Source of the DNA: Coriolopsis trogii
Lineage: Eukaryota > Basidiomycota > Agaricomycetes > Polyporales > Polyporaceae
NCBI GenBank assembly: GCA_020543525.1
Contig: JAHYIO010000036.1
Span: 1,612,001 to 1,676,000 of the forward strand
Length of the DNA stretch: 64,000 nucleotides
Reading direction: 5' to 3'
The translations under genes and the position numbers were made by a program. Position 1 is the first letter of the stretch. Every line of letters begins with the position of its first letter. The notes below the pieces were generated by a model. That model was not told the origin of the DNA. It worked only from the letters and a program-made list of their open reading frames with translations, and ran no database searches. Positions 12,184 through 22,985 of this stretch are shown here, piece after piece.

Positions 12184-12744
12184 CTACTGATACATCGCTA
12201 CAGGTTTGGATCGGAGGTAGCCTGGTGGTTCCTGTCGTGGGATGCTGGTAGTAAGCGCTGACTGCCGCGGCGTCCTCGGCGGCTGGGCCGTATGCATTCT
12301 TGTCTCTCCATACCATCGCCCTCTCGGTCGCGAATTCCCGCCTGCTTCGTCTGGAAGATTGGAGTTGTGCATCAGGCGTACGGGTGATGGCCCGTTCGGT
12401 GGCGGCCTGTATCTCTCCTCCTGGGCCACAAACAAGGCGAGTATACGCGTACGACGTCCACTGACACTGCTGTCGGATATGTAGCGCCGCGCGGACGTCT
12501 CGGTGATGAGCTGTACTCAGTTGCTCGCTCCTCCGAGTCGTTGGACCTTGCGCCACTGAGTACGATGAACAGCGACAGCCCGCTTGTCTTTGCCATTCAC
12601 GATTGTGTACGGATCGATTTCGAAAACAATTGGGCGAGTTGCGTGCGCCGGGAGGCCTTGTTGCCACTGTGTGTGCGACACTGCCAGTGGATGGGTACAG
12701 ACGTGGTCCATAAAACGAGGCTGTCCTGGTAACGGTTTCTGCAT
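12184..12744 (-). CDS. Possible small gene of unknown function
   Basis: An ATG at 12744 opens a frame of about 75 codons (…RPIVFEIDPYTIVNGKDKRAV…). The same frame reopens about 10 codons after its stop and continues to a stop at 12184, with Pro/Arg-rich sequence (EERYRPPPNGPSPVRL). Joining them needs an intron of only about 36 nt, shorter than is usual here. An overlapping 236-codon frame on the same strand (12131-12838) is an alternative reading. No domain is recognised, and neither model is well supported. Confidence 0.25.
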
Positions 12745-12939
12745 CACCTCCCCCGGGATTCTCTGTGGTCTCTGTCATTTTCCTCCGTCGTCTGGTACAG
12801 GCGGGACCAGAGCGAGCGAACCTCTTGCCATCTTTCACGCAAGTCTCTCAACCTTGACATCTCTTCCTTGTCTGAGAATAACGGTCGGGCTACGCAACAG
12901 GTTTCAAATCCCGGCCCGAAGCCCTGTCGAACCCTCGAA

Positions 12940-14997
12940 ATGCGCATCGAAAACCTCGCCACCAAGCCCGCACGAGCAGTGCTCCGCGCGGGAGACAGCG
13001 TGCGCCTCCTCTACCAGCGATTCCAGGGACGCGTGTGCGGCGTGTGCGAGCGACACGACTTCCTCCCCGGTTTCTTCGCCGCGTACGACGGCTCGGTCGG
13101 TTGCGGAAACCCGAAGCACACGCTGGACTCTGGGCAGCCGGACGAGTACAGCATCCATCCGCTCTTTGGCGGGTGCATGCCGGAGAGAGTCGTCGTGTGT
13201 CCGAGTTCGGTTTGGAAACTCGGGGGCTGCATCTTGTCCGTGGACTTGCCTCGGGGGGTCGCTCTGTTTTATGAGGTGACGTACGTTGCAAGGAAGAGGT
13301 GAGTGCTTGGACGCCATACAGTTGCTTGGGCCGAGAGGACGACCCTGTTCCTCTGGCAAGTCCGCCCTGGACAGGGCTCACCTCTCTTCCTGTCGTGGTC
13401 TTCCTCAGCTGTTGTGCTGATCTCATCGAAAACATCCAGGACGTCTACTCATATCAGAGTGCGATCTCTGCGAGATCTGGAAGAGCTTTCGTGTTGGACG
13501 CTGTCTGCGGCTGCGCCCTCGGACGCGGCATCCGTTGGTGTGCCGATTGTACGCCACGAATACAGGGAATGGTCGTTGTATCGCGACTACGCCGCGTACG
13601 TTGAATTGTGCGTAAAGCCCACCGGCAGCAAAGCCGGAAATCTTCTCGTCGTGACGAGGTGGAAGGAGCTGCATCTGCGAGTCTGGGTGAGTCCTACACT
13701 TTCAGTCCGACGCCCCTACCACGTTCCGGCCACTTCCTTTCTTTGAGCCGCTTGCGCTGATGATAACGGATGTATTGCAGACTAGGAGGTTCAACGGGAA
13801 CGAGAAGCTGACCTCGTACGCCTTCCTCGATGCGGAGCATATCATCGCGCTCGTGACGGTCGACGACACGATCCAAATGCAGGTTTATCGCCTTGCGCTC
13901 ACCAGCTCCGACTCCGGCACGACCTGCGATCCGGTCTCGTTGCACGGCGAGCGTACGAGCACCGAGGGGGCGGTAGTCGAACAGCAGGGCGCAACAGATG
14001 CGGAAAGTCAGGCTCCGACACCCATCCTCACCCTCGTTTTCCCTCGTGGGTCCCGTCGAGGCCGAATGCTGGAGAACAGCATGCGTCCCTCGAGCTCTCC
14101 TGCAGACTCTGCCAGCCCCGACTCCGCGTCTGACAATACGCAGCGCGAGCCAGCGAGAGACGCATTCGGGATCAGTTTCGAGCTCTCCATGAGGTGCAAC
14201 TGGAGCGAGACTACGCGAGCCATGCTCAGAGAACTAGACGGAGACGACATCAAGGACAGAGAGGTGATCAGCCACACGTGCATCCTCTTCGTCCCCACCT
14301 CTACCATCCAGAGCCATCTCTCGCGCGCTCGGGAGAACGAGGGTGCCGCTGCTGTTGCGAAGCCGGAGCCCGTCACAGTCACTGTCGCGTGGAACGACTG
14401 GGGACCCGAGGGCAGTCTCCTCTTGTACGACCATTTCGAGAAGTCGATGAAGCGGGTGGCGGCGAGGCCCGTACAGTACTTCACCTGCGGCACGCGCATC
14501 ACGCTCCTCAAAGAGGTCTTCCTGTCGAAATCCCTCAGCGAGCAATTCGGGCGCGACATCGTCCGCGTCGTCACGTACGACCTCGACCCCGAGGCGGCGG
14601 CGCGCCACGCCGCCACGCAGGCCTCTCGCATTCGGCGCGCGGGACGGACGCTGCGTTGCATCGCGAACATAGCGCTGGGGCGCAGCAGCTCTGACTGGGA
14701 CCGCTCGGGCGAGATGGACGAGCTGAAGGATTTCTATGGCGCGATGGACGAGACGGAGAGCTTGAGGACGGTCCTCCCGCATGCGACGTACTGTGGCCCC
14801 AGGATAGATGCGTTCGACACGCGTGTCGTCGGGGCGGGCTCTGAGGGCCCTTATATCCTTGTGAGTCGTGGGCACCGTTCTTGCGCGCTGACTTGGACTA
14901 ATGTTCTGAATAGGACATGGATGGCGGCAGGATGAGGAGCACCTTGAAGAGATTGACATACAAGAAGCCCCTCATCATGGCTCGTTTTGTCCGGTAA
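12940..14997 (+). CDS. Conserved-looking protein of unknown function, four exons
   Basis: Four exons join in frame: 12940-13298, 13440-13686, 13781-14860 and 14914-14997, all with GT-AG introns, giving about 589 residues. The N-terminal exon starts MRIENLATKPARAVLRAG and holds a cysteine-containing stretch (RVCGVCERHDFLPGFF, GCGNPKHTL, GGCMPERVVVC). The middle contains WKELHLRVW and EHIIALVTVDDTIQMQVYRL. This resembles the beta-propeller-like C-terminal part seen in some Polyporales F-box proteins, but no F-box is present. The C-terminal half includes VTVAWNDWGPEGSLLL and GPYIL|DMDGGRMRSTLKR, and ends in a basic tail. Codon bias is strong throughout, supporting a real gene. No signal peptide or membrane segment is seen. 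Function is not assignable from the sequence. Confidence 0.65.
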
Positions 14998-15179
14998 CAC
15001 CGGTGCGCATTTCTAGAGAGGATGCTTGGTAGTAGATCGACCGCATTGCGATGTCGTCGCTTAGTTCTGGAGAAAGGTGTCGGATATCATGAAGATGTGC
15101 CTGACATCGTGTAATCATACAAAACCCGATCCGCAATAGTACTGGCTCATACTCTACTCATACAACGACGCGATCCTAG
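14998..15179. other. Convergent 3' intergenic spacer
   Basis: About 180 bases between two convergent genes, presumably holding overlapping or adjacent 3' ends. Confidence 0.4.
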
Positions 15180-16710
15180 CTAAGCGTCAATTCCTAGGAT
15201 CCTGTTCATCAACAGATCCTCACGCTCTCTGGCCTTCACCCGCTGCTCCTTCAGCCTCTCCATGCCGCTCCTGATGCTCTTCATATGCACCTCTACAGGG
15301 ATGCGATCGCCCGCCAGATCCGGCGCCGCCACGCGCTCCCTCAAATCCTCCATATCCTCTCCCATCGCGAGCAGCGTCTGCATCGCGACCGCCACATGCG
15401 CCGCCGCCCGCTTCCTGTACTCGCCCAGGTCCTTGAGAAGCTCGAGGTTCGTCGCGTACTTGCGCAGCCGGCCGCGGTTTCCCCCGAGGATCGTCCAGAG
15501 CTCGGACAGAAGCTGGTTCCGCTCGGTCCCGACGGTGAGGTTCTCGCGTGCGCAGAGCGCGTGCAGGGTGGTGAGGTGCGTGTCGAGGCGGTCGAGGTTC
15601 GCGTACGAGACCTCGAGCTCGAGGATGAGCTTGCGTATCTCGGCCTCGTGTACCTCCATCGAGTTCTTGAACGTTTCGACGACCGTCTCGCGTGTGGGGG
15701 TGCTGACCGATCCGAGCGGCCAGATGACGCGGAGGAGAGAGTTCGGCTGGGCTTGCGCACCTTCGATGGTTTGCAGCGCGTGGTCGTTGATGGCCATGAT
15801 CCTTGCGGGGTCGCGTCAAGCGAAGCTCAGTGAAGCTCAGACTATCAAAATGAACTTACTGGTCTACAGCGCCGTTTATCTTGGACCCCAGCTTCTGAAG
15901 CCCCCTGCCCGTCTTCTTCGCATCCTCTACGAAAGCAATGAGGGATTCCGCGAGCGTATCGCGGCTCTTGAGGTCGCTGATTTGGACCAAGGTCACAAGG
16001 TCCTTCGTCGCCATCTCCGCCTTCTTGATCTCCAGGCTGAGCGCGGACCCTCCCACCGTCCCGTCGAGCAGTTGCTCAAAACTGGAGCTCTGGATCTCTA
16101 CCAGACGCGGATAATCCGCCCATTGTGGGCCTTCGGCCGCACGAGGGGCCTGGCAGAATGGGGAGCTAGAGATTCCCGGAATCCAGCAGAACGGCGCGAA
16201 CACCGCGCGGAATGTGTTGTTGAGCTGGACCAGAAGACTCCCCAAGAGCCATAAGAAAAGGAGGATGCCGAGGGGACGCTTGAGCAACCGTAGTGCGTGG
16301 GTGAGGACAGCGCCGACGTAGCGCACAGAGGATGCTGCGCCGACTATGAACACCTCTCGCGCTTGGTCCGAATCGATGTTAACCAAGCGCTCTTTGCGGG
16401 GCTTGGGGGCTTGTCGGCGAGACAATGGCTGGGGATGAGCGACGAAGACCGTCTTTCCGACCTTGCGCTTTCGTACAGACCGGGGAGACGAGAGGACGCT
16501 AGGCGTTGCCGATCTCGCACGAGATGTGCTCGAAAGGTCGCTATCTCTTCTCGGCAGACGAGTGTTTGGGACGTCTTCCCATTCCCCGTCATCTTCGATC
16601 TTGCCGACGAAGTCGGGATTAGACTCAAGCTGCGCCTTGAGACACACAATCAGTGTGTTGAAACCAAGCAGTAATACAACACCAACCTGATAATCATTGG
16701 AGACTTTCAT
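15180..16710 (-). CDS. Uncharacterised membrane protein with coiled-coil C-terminus
   Basis: The ATG at 16710 starts MKVSNDYQVGVVLLLGFNTLIVCLKAQL, an N-terminal membrane segment. A Ser/Arg-rich, acidic-basic loop follows (GEWEDVPNTRLPRRDSDL). A second hydrophobic segment is LGILLFLWLLGSLLVQL near 16275-16225. One intron (about 15854-15800, GTAAGT…AAG) joins GAVD to QIMAINDHALQ. The remaining ~200 residues, to the stop at 15180, are helical with heptad-like patterning (EAEIRKLILELEVSYANLDRLD and MERLKEQRVKARERE). The layout of two helices around a loop plus a long coiled coil suits a nuclear-envelope or endomembrane tether, but that is inference only. No known family was recognised. Confidence 0.7.
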
Positions 16711-17283
16711 GTCGAGTAGTTGAAGACGACCGCGAAGCCTCAAAAAGGCTGGAAGGGCTGTCAATGGTTACAGAAAGTGGAGTTCAGTCAGTGGGATGCG
16801 GTCATAACCAAGCCATATCGCACCTCTTCTATGTTGTCGTGACGGTTTCTGCAGCACACTTCACACGCCTTTTGGCGCAGGTGTCGGAAGAACGTGGCGG
16901 GAGAAGGAAAGCAATGCGGTTGAGGGCACGCAGTGGTGCAGACTCCTTAAGTATCGCAGCAGTGCAACTTCCACTCAACACGTGGGTAGGGCGCCTCTGC
17001 ACAGCCACGCTGCAGCATTTCTGTGTACGGCCACAATTCTTTGATTTTCCTCATTCAATCGAGTATCATCAAACAACGGCATACAAAGTGCAATAAATTA
17101 TAATAAGTCCTCAACACAAGACTCGTGACGGATCATCATGGGCTGGCTAGTAGTATGCGCGGAGAGAACAATTGGGCAAGCCTTCTTGTTGGCAGCCCAG
17201 CACCATGGCCTCGATGTTCATGCAACTGTGAAACTTCGCGAATGTCAGGGATATTGAGAGGCATAGTGTACAAGAGGCGCTCA
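16711..17283. other. Intergenic between two minus-strand genes
   Basis: About 570 bases. It should contain the promoter of the 15180-16710 gene and the 3' end of the next gene. No coding feature recognised. Confidence 0.45.
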
Positions 17284-18443
17284 CTATGCCATGTCATCCA
17301 GAGAACCACGTTGCGCAACGGCTACCAGCGCCGGCTGGTGGTTCGCAGCAGAGTTGATCGACGCGATCCTATACGTGCCAGCGGGGAGGCCGCCCTGTAC
17401 GTCCACGGACAGTATACCGTCCTTCGCCTCGTCGTTGAGACCCTTGAAGTACACGAACGCCGAGGGGTCCGTAGGCGCGGTGCTGTCCAAGGCAGGGAGC
17501 GCCTCGATGACAATGTGCGAGTGACCGATGATGTTGCCCTGCTCGTCGACCGTCTGTGGCCCGGCAAAGTAGGACTTGTCCGGGTTCGTGAACGCGCCCG
17601 TGTGCAGGTTCTTGATCGCGAGCTGCACGGTGAACGTCATGTTGGGAGGTATCGTCGCCCCGTTCTTCGGGTTCACGAACTTGCACGACGGCATGTTCGC
17701 CGTGGACGCGATGACGCCCATCGGCGCCGGGTTACAAGAGCCCTCCTTGATCTGCTGCCCGTTGGTGATCTTCAGATTCGGCACAGTTGCGCAGAAGTTG
17801 ATGAAGTTGTTGGAGGACGTCGCTGAGGCGGCTTGGCCCTCACTGGGCTGGCCGTCGCTCTCGAACCCGGTCGCGATGACGGATTGAAGAAGGGTCAACG
17901 ACTGTTGGGGATCCTCCGTGCCTTGCGAATCACTTGAGCCACCAGTGGCACCAGTGGCGGCAATGCGCGCATCCCGGTCTTGAGCGGTCGTGCAAGTGAT
18001 ACTCGTTCCTGGCGAGTTCACAAGGGGCAGAGCAGCGCAACTACATAAGTGAGAGGACCCATTAGACAGGCACCAAAGGCAGATTAGCTGAACGACTCAC
18101 ACAGTACCAGCGCCACATCCCTCCACGATGAACTTGCCTCCTACACATTGGGCGAACTGACCGTCGACGCAAGCATTCTCGCCTTCCTGGCAGGGAGAGG
18201 ATGTCGTCAAAGTCTTGAACTTGTCGCTGAAGAGATGAATACAATCAGATAGCGCGTCAGCGACCTTTGACAGAGACGGAACAAAGGATGATGAAAGACA
18301 CCAATCAGCGCAGAGCCCACTCACTTCAACGAAATCGCGTCCTTGCCGTTCTGCAAGGTGAAGTCTGCGCGGCGATCGACGAACCTGGGACGGCCAGCCG
18401 CGGCGAGAGCTAGGGTGGATGTGACGAGGAGGGTAGATCTCAT
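17284..18443 (-). CDS. Secreted protein with CBM19-like cysteine domain and conserved C-terminal domain
   Basis: Probably an extracellular carbohydrate-binding protein. The ATG at 18443 encodes a signal peptide (MRSTLLVTSTLALAAAG) followed by RPRFVDRRADFTLQNG. Exon 2 and the start of exon 3 carry a four-cysteine block (CQEGENACVDGQFAQCVGG, EGCGAGT|VCAALPLVNSPGTSITC), matching the spacing of chitin-binding CBM19-like modules. After a Gly/Ser/Thr-rich spacer comes a ~190-residue domain (FINFCATVPNLKITNGQQ, KFVNPKNGATIPPNMTF, GHSHIVIEALPAL, GTYRIASINSAANHQPALV) that is widespread in basidiomycete secretomes without an assigned activity. Introns lie at about 18324-18236 and 18104-18051. A TATA-like element sits about 150 bases upstream. 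Binding to chitin or beta-glucan is inferred, not shown. Confidence 0.8.
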
Positions 18444-18592
18444 GTTTGTCGTGTGGTATAACCAGAAGAAGAGTAGGGCGTCGGCGATCTACGTCGGGCG
18501 CAGGAAGGAGAGTGGATGGGAGGGCGAAGACACAGTCAAGAGAAGAGTTCACGGAGTCGGAATGAGGACCAGTGACCGTCGAGTAGAGGGCA

Positions 18593-18599
18593 TTATATA
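18593..18599 (-). promoter_or_regulatory. TATA box of the CBM19-like gene
   Basis: TATATAA on the minus strand, about 150 bases upstream of the ATG at 18443, in otherwise GC-rich DNA. Position and sequence fit a core promoter; not proven. Confidence 0.45.
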
Positions 18600-18988
18600 G
18601 TCGCAAGAGCTAAAGCGCGAGATGGTACCCTTTGTCAATGGCATGTGGCCGTGACTGGCCTCAGCCAAAGCTGCGTTGTGTCGAAGTGTCAAGCGGCGGT
18701 AGCAAATGTCAGAAGGCAGAGACAGTTTTGGTGGCCGGTTGTTGTCCCACATAAGGCACTGAGCCTATTCTTTGCAGGCTAAAGGGGTTGGACACGCTGT
18801 GCCAATGGTATTGAGAGGATCCTCACATTCGTCAATAAGGCACGACTGACCAGTAGATTCACCATCAAGTCCGTTATGCACTGTTAGTAGTTTCCAGTCT
18901 GTATCGGCACCGAAGAGCGGTCCAAATATTGTACATACATTCCATAGTCAAGAACGATCACAGAGATTCCTATCCATTGCATGGTATA

Positions 18989-19377
18989 AGGGCTGCTCAA
19001 TTCTTGTGGACGCTGGACGTTGGACGCGTTCAGAGCACTTTGATGGACGCGATGGTGTAAGCGAGAACAGCCGACATCCTGCGCGCGCTTCTGCCCTTTC
19101 GGTGGCGTCAACGCTGTCCCACCATCTCCCGCAAGATGCATATCCCTGAAAGACATGCATTGGCTAGGGTGCTGTATTTTACGAACACAGAAGAATTCAT
19201 ATGTTATTCCAAGGCTAGTTCAGCTCGCTGCGAGAACTTCGAGGAGGAGAGGGAGGAGCAAGACGGGGGTCCGAGCACCTTGCCGAACCACCGGCTGCCC
19301 TCGCTTCAGTCCATCATCCCCATCAAAAGTCTCTCAACGCGTCCAACGTCCAGCGTCCACAAGAATTGAGCAGCCCT
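18989..19377. repeat. Perfect 42-nt inverted repeat in GMC gene 3' flank
   Basis: The 42 bases at 18989-19030 are the exact reverse complement of 19336-19377, separated by about 305 bases. Weaker matching extends inward for about 40 further bases per arm. The right arm begins 27 bases past the stop of the GMC gene ending at 19404, so both arms may lie in its 3' UTR and could pair in the transcript. It may alternatively be a remnant of a small transposable element. Confidence 0.85.
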
Positions 19378-19403
19378 ATATACATTCCAGCCGGCCGCCG
19401 CAC

Positions 19404-22081
19404 TCACGCTTTCACAGACACGGCAGCTTTGATCAAATCCGCAGCCTTCTCGGCAATCGCGAGCACAGGCGCAGCCTACCAGCGAAGAAAGCACAAAGTT
19501 CAATTAGCCCCACCTTCTCGAAGCCCCAAGACGAGCCACAGGACTTACCGTATGCCCACTAACAATCGTCGGGAACACCGACGCGTCCACCACTCTCAAG
19601 TTCGGCACCCCGTGCACCCTCAAGAACGGGTCGACGACACCGCCGTCCTCCTTGGGAGCCATCCGCGCCGTGCACGCCGGGTGATAGAGTGTCTCGGCTT
19701 TGCGCCGTACAGCCTCTTCCAATGCCGCATCATGGTCGACAACCTTGTCGAAGCCGTGGTCGAGCACCGGGTCTGCCTCGCCTGCTGGGTCGACCATCGA
19801 CGCGAGCGGTGGGGTGCGCACGATGCGCATGAGGAGGCGCGCGGCGCGCTTGAGCGTCTCGACGTCATTCGACGCGGCCAGGTACTGCGGGTCTACCACC
19901 GGCGGATCCTGTGGGTTGCGCGAGCGAAGTCGGATAGTGCCTGTGGACTTCGGTCTACGGCCAGCCAATCAGACAAGGATAGGTTCGCAGTTGGGGGATG
20001 TATGCAGTGCGCGACATGCGAATCGAATGGCACGCTTACCTGAGCAGAACGCCATGTATCGCGAAATAGTGGTCTGGGCGCATCCGCGCTTGTCCATGCT
20101 GGAGATATCCTGTCGGACTAAAGAAGATCTCGATGTCGGGAGCTCCGGGGCCGGAAGTCGTGTCCTCGACTTGTTCCGGAGGGTACTCGTTCGGTGGGAA
20201 GAGCGTAGGGTCGGTCGAACGTACAAACCCGATAGCCTCGGCGACCTGGAATAAGAGAAACCTCATCAGTGACTGCAAACCTCTGCTTATAGTGCCGCTG
20301 AAGCCAGGCACGGTAGGACGTGCATGAGAGATTACTACGCACGTTCGATGTAAGAGGCCCTGTTCCCGTCATATTGTAAGTGACAAGTGAGCGCAGGGTT
20401 CTGAGATTGTTCAGGAAAGTGTCGCCTTTGAGGAATCCTATGCCGCTCTGCGTCTTATCGAGGAAGTTGAAGTCGATCACCAAATGGTCCATCAGGTGCG
20501 AGCCGACGCCCGGCAAGTCTGCAACGACAGGGATGCCATGGGATCTGAGGTGGTCTGGAGGTCCTATCCCAGACAGCATTAGAATCTATGAATACTCGAT
20601 GTCAAACTACTGCTTCCTGTAAGGCGAAATGGGCGAAGAACGACTAATACCTGCGGGCTATGAACAGCGCCGGCGGACAAAACTACCTCCTTTCGTGCGC
20701 TCACTCGGTACTTTTCACCGCCCCGCCGAGTGAACTCCACACCGACCGCCCGTGGGGAGGACCCAGACTCGTCAAAGAGGATGCGTGTAGCATGGGCGTG
20801 CGTTACAACCTTGAGATTTGGTCTAGCCAGTACGTCCTCGGTTAGATATGCATATTCAGCGGTCACCCGTCGACCTTGCGGGTTGATGTATGTCACTTCG
20901 CAGAGCAACTCGGTGACTGGTCCTGGCATCGAGACGATGACTTGTCACTCACTGCACTGTATGAGTGATGTCAGCCGGTGCCCATGAGTCTTATCATAGT
21001 CACCCACCTTAGAAACACCCATGGTACCCTTCTCGGTGTTCAGATCAGCGACATGGGGGACGCCGATATTCGCACATGCCCGGACAAATTCCGAAGTTCC
21101 GGGAGCAGCGTATCCAAAGCCAGCTGAACGAGGAGTAGTCGAACACTGCCATGCACAATCTCATAGTGAGCTTACTCTGTACGGGTCCCGAGGTTCCCCG
21201 CAGCGAAGCATCCACATTGGGATACTTCGGGCTGGGGTTGAACTTCTCGAACTTTTTTATGTAGCTAATAGTCGTGCACGGTCAGTGCCTGCTTTGCGTT
21301 GGGTCCAAGGGCACTCACTTGCACATTTCTTTGTAAGCCCACTGAGATGCACCTTCCTGGCCCTTCTGGAGGACGGCCCATTCATCATAATCCTCCGGCG
21401 CGCCAACGTGGAAGCTGTATGCTAGCATTAGCATTCCAAAGCACGCTCAACTCGATGTCTACACACATCATAGCGTTCATGCATGTGCCTTTACCAGAAC
21501 GGTCAGCATGCCATTGTAGAGTCGTATGAAAGCAAGCCTATTCTTACATCCACCGAGCAGTTTAGCTCTGGGCCAGTATCTGGGCTGGGAAGCCGCGTTC
21601 GGCTGTGGGACAGTAAAGATGTTCCAGTCGTTCTTCGTGCGCATCAACCTGGAGTAAGAGGCCGGAATAGTGGCAAATGGGTTCTTGATCGAGCTGCGAA
21701 CGACTTTCAGACCGGCATATGAGAACATATGGTCGGAATGACGCACCTAGCCCCAGCTTCCAGCAACAATACGCGTATAGACGGGTCCTCGGACAGTCTC
21801 GCAGCGAGGACACATCCGGCGGTGCCTTTGTATGTGAAGTCAGAGGTAGCGCTCCGACGTGATGATTGAGTTGACGCACCTCCGCCCACAATGACCACAT
21901 CGTACTCGTCAAAATCGTATTCGCCCTGCTCGTGCACGCGTCTCGCAAGGTTGGCTAGATCTGTGTACCGCGCACTGTCGGCGTTCTTCCTCCGGTTCGG
22001 ATAGCGAAGAACTAGGAGAAACGCGAGGGTTGCGACCGCAAGGGCGGATTTACGCGAGGATAGTCGTGAGATGACGGGCAT
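19404..22081 (-). CDS. GMC oxidoreductase (aryl-alcohol oxidase-like), first copy, with N-terminal anchor
   Basis: Flavin-dependent oxidase of the glucose-methanol-choline family, predicted to oxidise alcohols and make H2O2. The ATG at 22081 precedes a hydrophobic stretch ([17 protein letters not shown]) that would act as a membrane anchor or signal. The FAD-binding Rossmann motif follows: YDVVIVGGG joined across an intron to [16 protein letters not shown]. Other family blocks are [10 protein letters not shown]…[60 protein letters not shown], and the end block with [11 protein letters not shown] and [15 protein letters not shown]. These two carry the paired active-site histidines. About ten exons splice in frame, with tiny introns. 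The paralogue at 22986-25624 lies directly upstream on the same strand. The physiological substrate is unknown. Confidence 0.9.
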
Positions 22082-22985
22082 GGTCGGGTGCTTCGTTCGA
22101 CAAGCAACGCGACAGCCTGCGGAGAGACCGATGAAGGATGGGGGTCGGGAGGTAGCCGAAGCTTGCACGGGACTGGAACACAGAGGGGCCTCTTATGTCT
22201 GCCAGCTGGGCGTTGCAATTCAAGTCGAAGTTGGCGCATCATCGGCCCCTGTGGATGGTTTAACTTCCCCACGGGGCCCGGCTATGCGGAGATTGAGACT
22301 AAGACCGGTGTGTCGATGTTGGATGCCTTCTTGCTGCCCCCTCCCCGAGCATGTGAATGCCCTGTAGCCTCCCTTGGCTTCCATCCCTCTCGCTACGCAG
22401 TCATGGGATCAATGTAGAACTCACAGCTCCATTCATGCGGAAGACGGTGTGGGTACCTGTCGTTGTATTCGTTGTCGCCATGGCATCTCTGACGTGCATT
22501 AGAATGGAAGTCAAACATTACAGTGGCCGATAAATGGACGAACAACGAGGACGGGATGTAGGTTTGAAGTAAGTACCGCAATGCATCGCGTCTCCTTCCC
22601 GTCGGTGCTGCCTCGCCTATCTCATCGGTGATGGCCGAGTCTCCCGCATATGGTATCTCTGCCATTCCAGGTTGGAGGCTCAATCACATTCGTCCAGTGT
22701 CTTCCTCATCTGCGCTTTCGCTTAAAGGAACACGATATGAAAATTGGAGAGTTACAGATGTGGGGATTGCTGTTGATCTCTTTCTTTTGGAGCTAGACGG
22801 TACGCGAGCTCCGAGGCTCCGCCACTGGCAAAGTTGTGTGTCTGTCGCTTGTCGTCTTCCACTCATTCCTGGAACCCGTTCATATCCTTCATATTGATAC
22901 TCAGCAATTTTTATAGAACCCTTGAATGTGCCCGGACGGAGATAAACTCGTGACGTAGGTTGACTCAGCGCCCTTTCAACTGTGC
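22082..22985. other. Intergenic between tandem GMC genes
   Basis: About 900 bases between the start of the downstream copy and the stop of the upstream copy, containing the promoter of the first. No separate gene recognised. Confidence 0.5.

Noticed and set aside
12131..12838. 236-codon minus-strand frame
   Set aside because: No motif and atypical composition; kept only as an alternative to the weak 12184-12744 model.
12892..12918. tRNA-like T-arm sequence (GGTTTCAAATCCC)
   Set aside because: No matching anticodon stem, acceptor stem or A box upstream; the overlapping DNA lies just before a protein start.
14008..14959. Minus-strand frames of 220-241 codons
   Set aside because: Opposite strand to exon 3 of the 12940-14997 gene; composition is a mirror of GC-biased codons.
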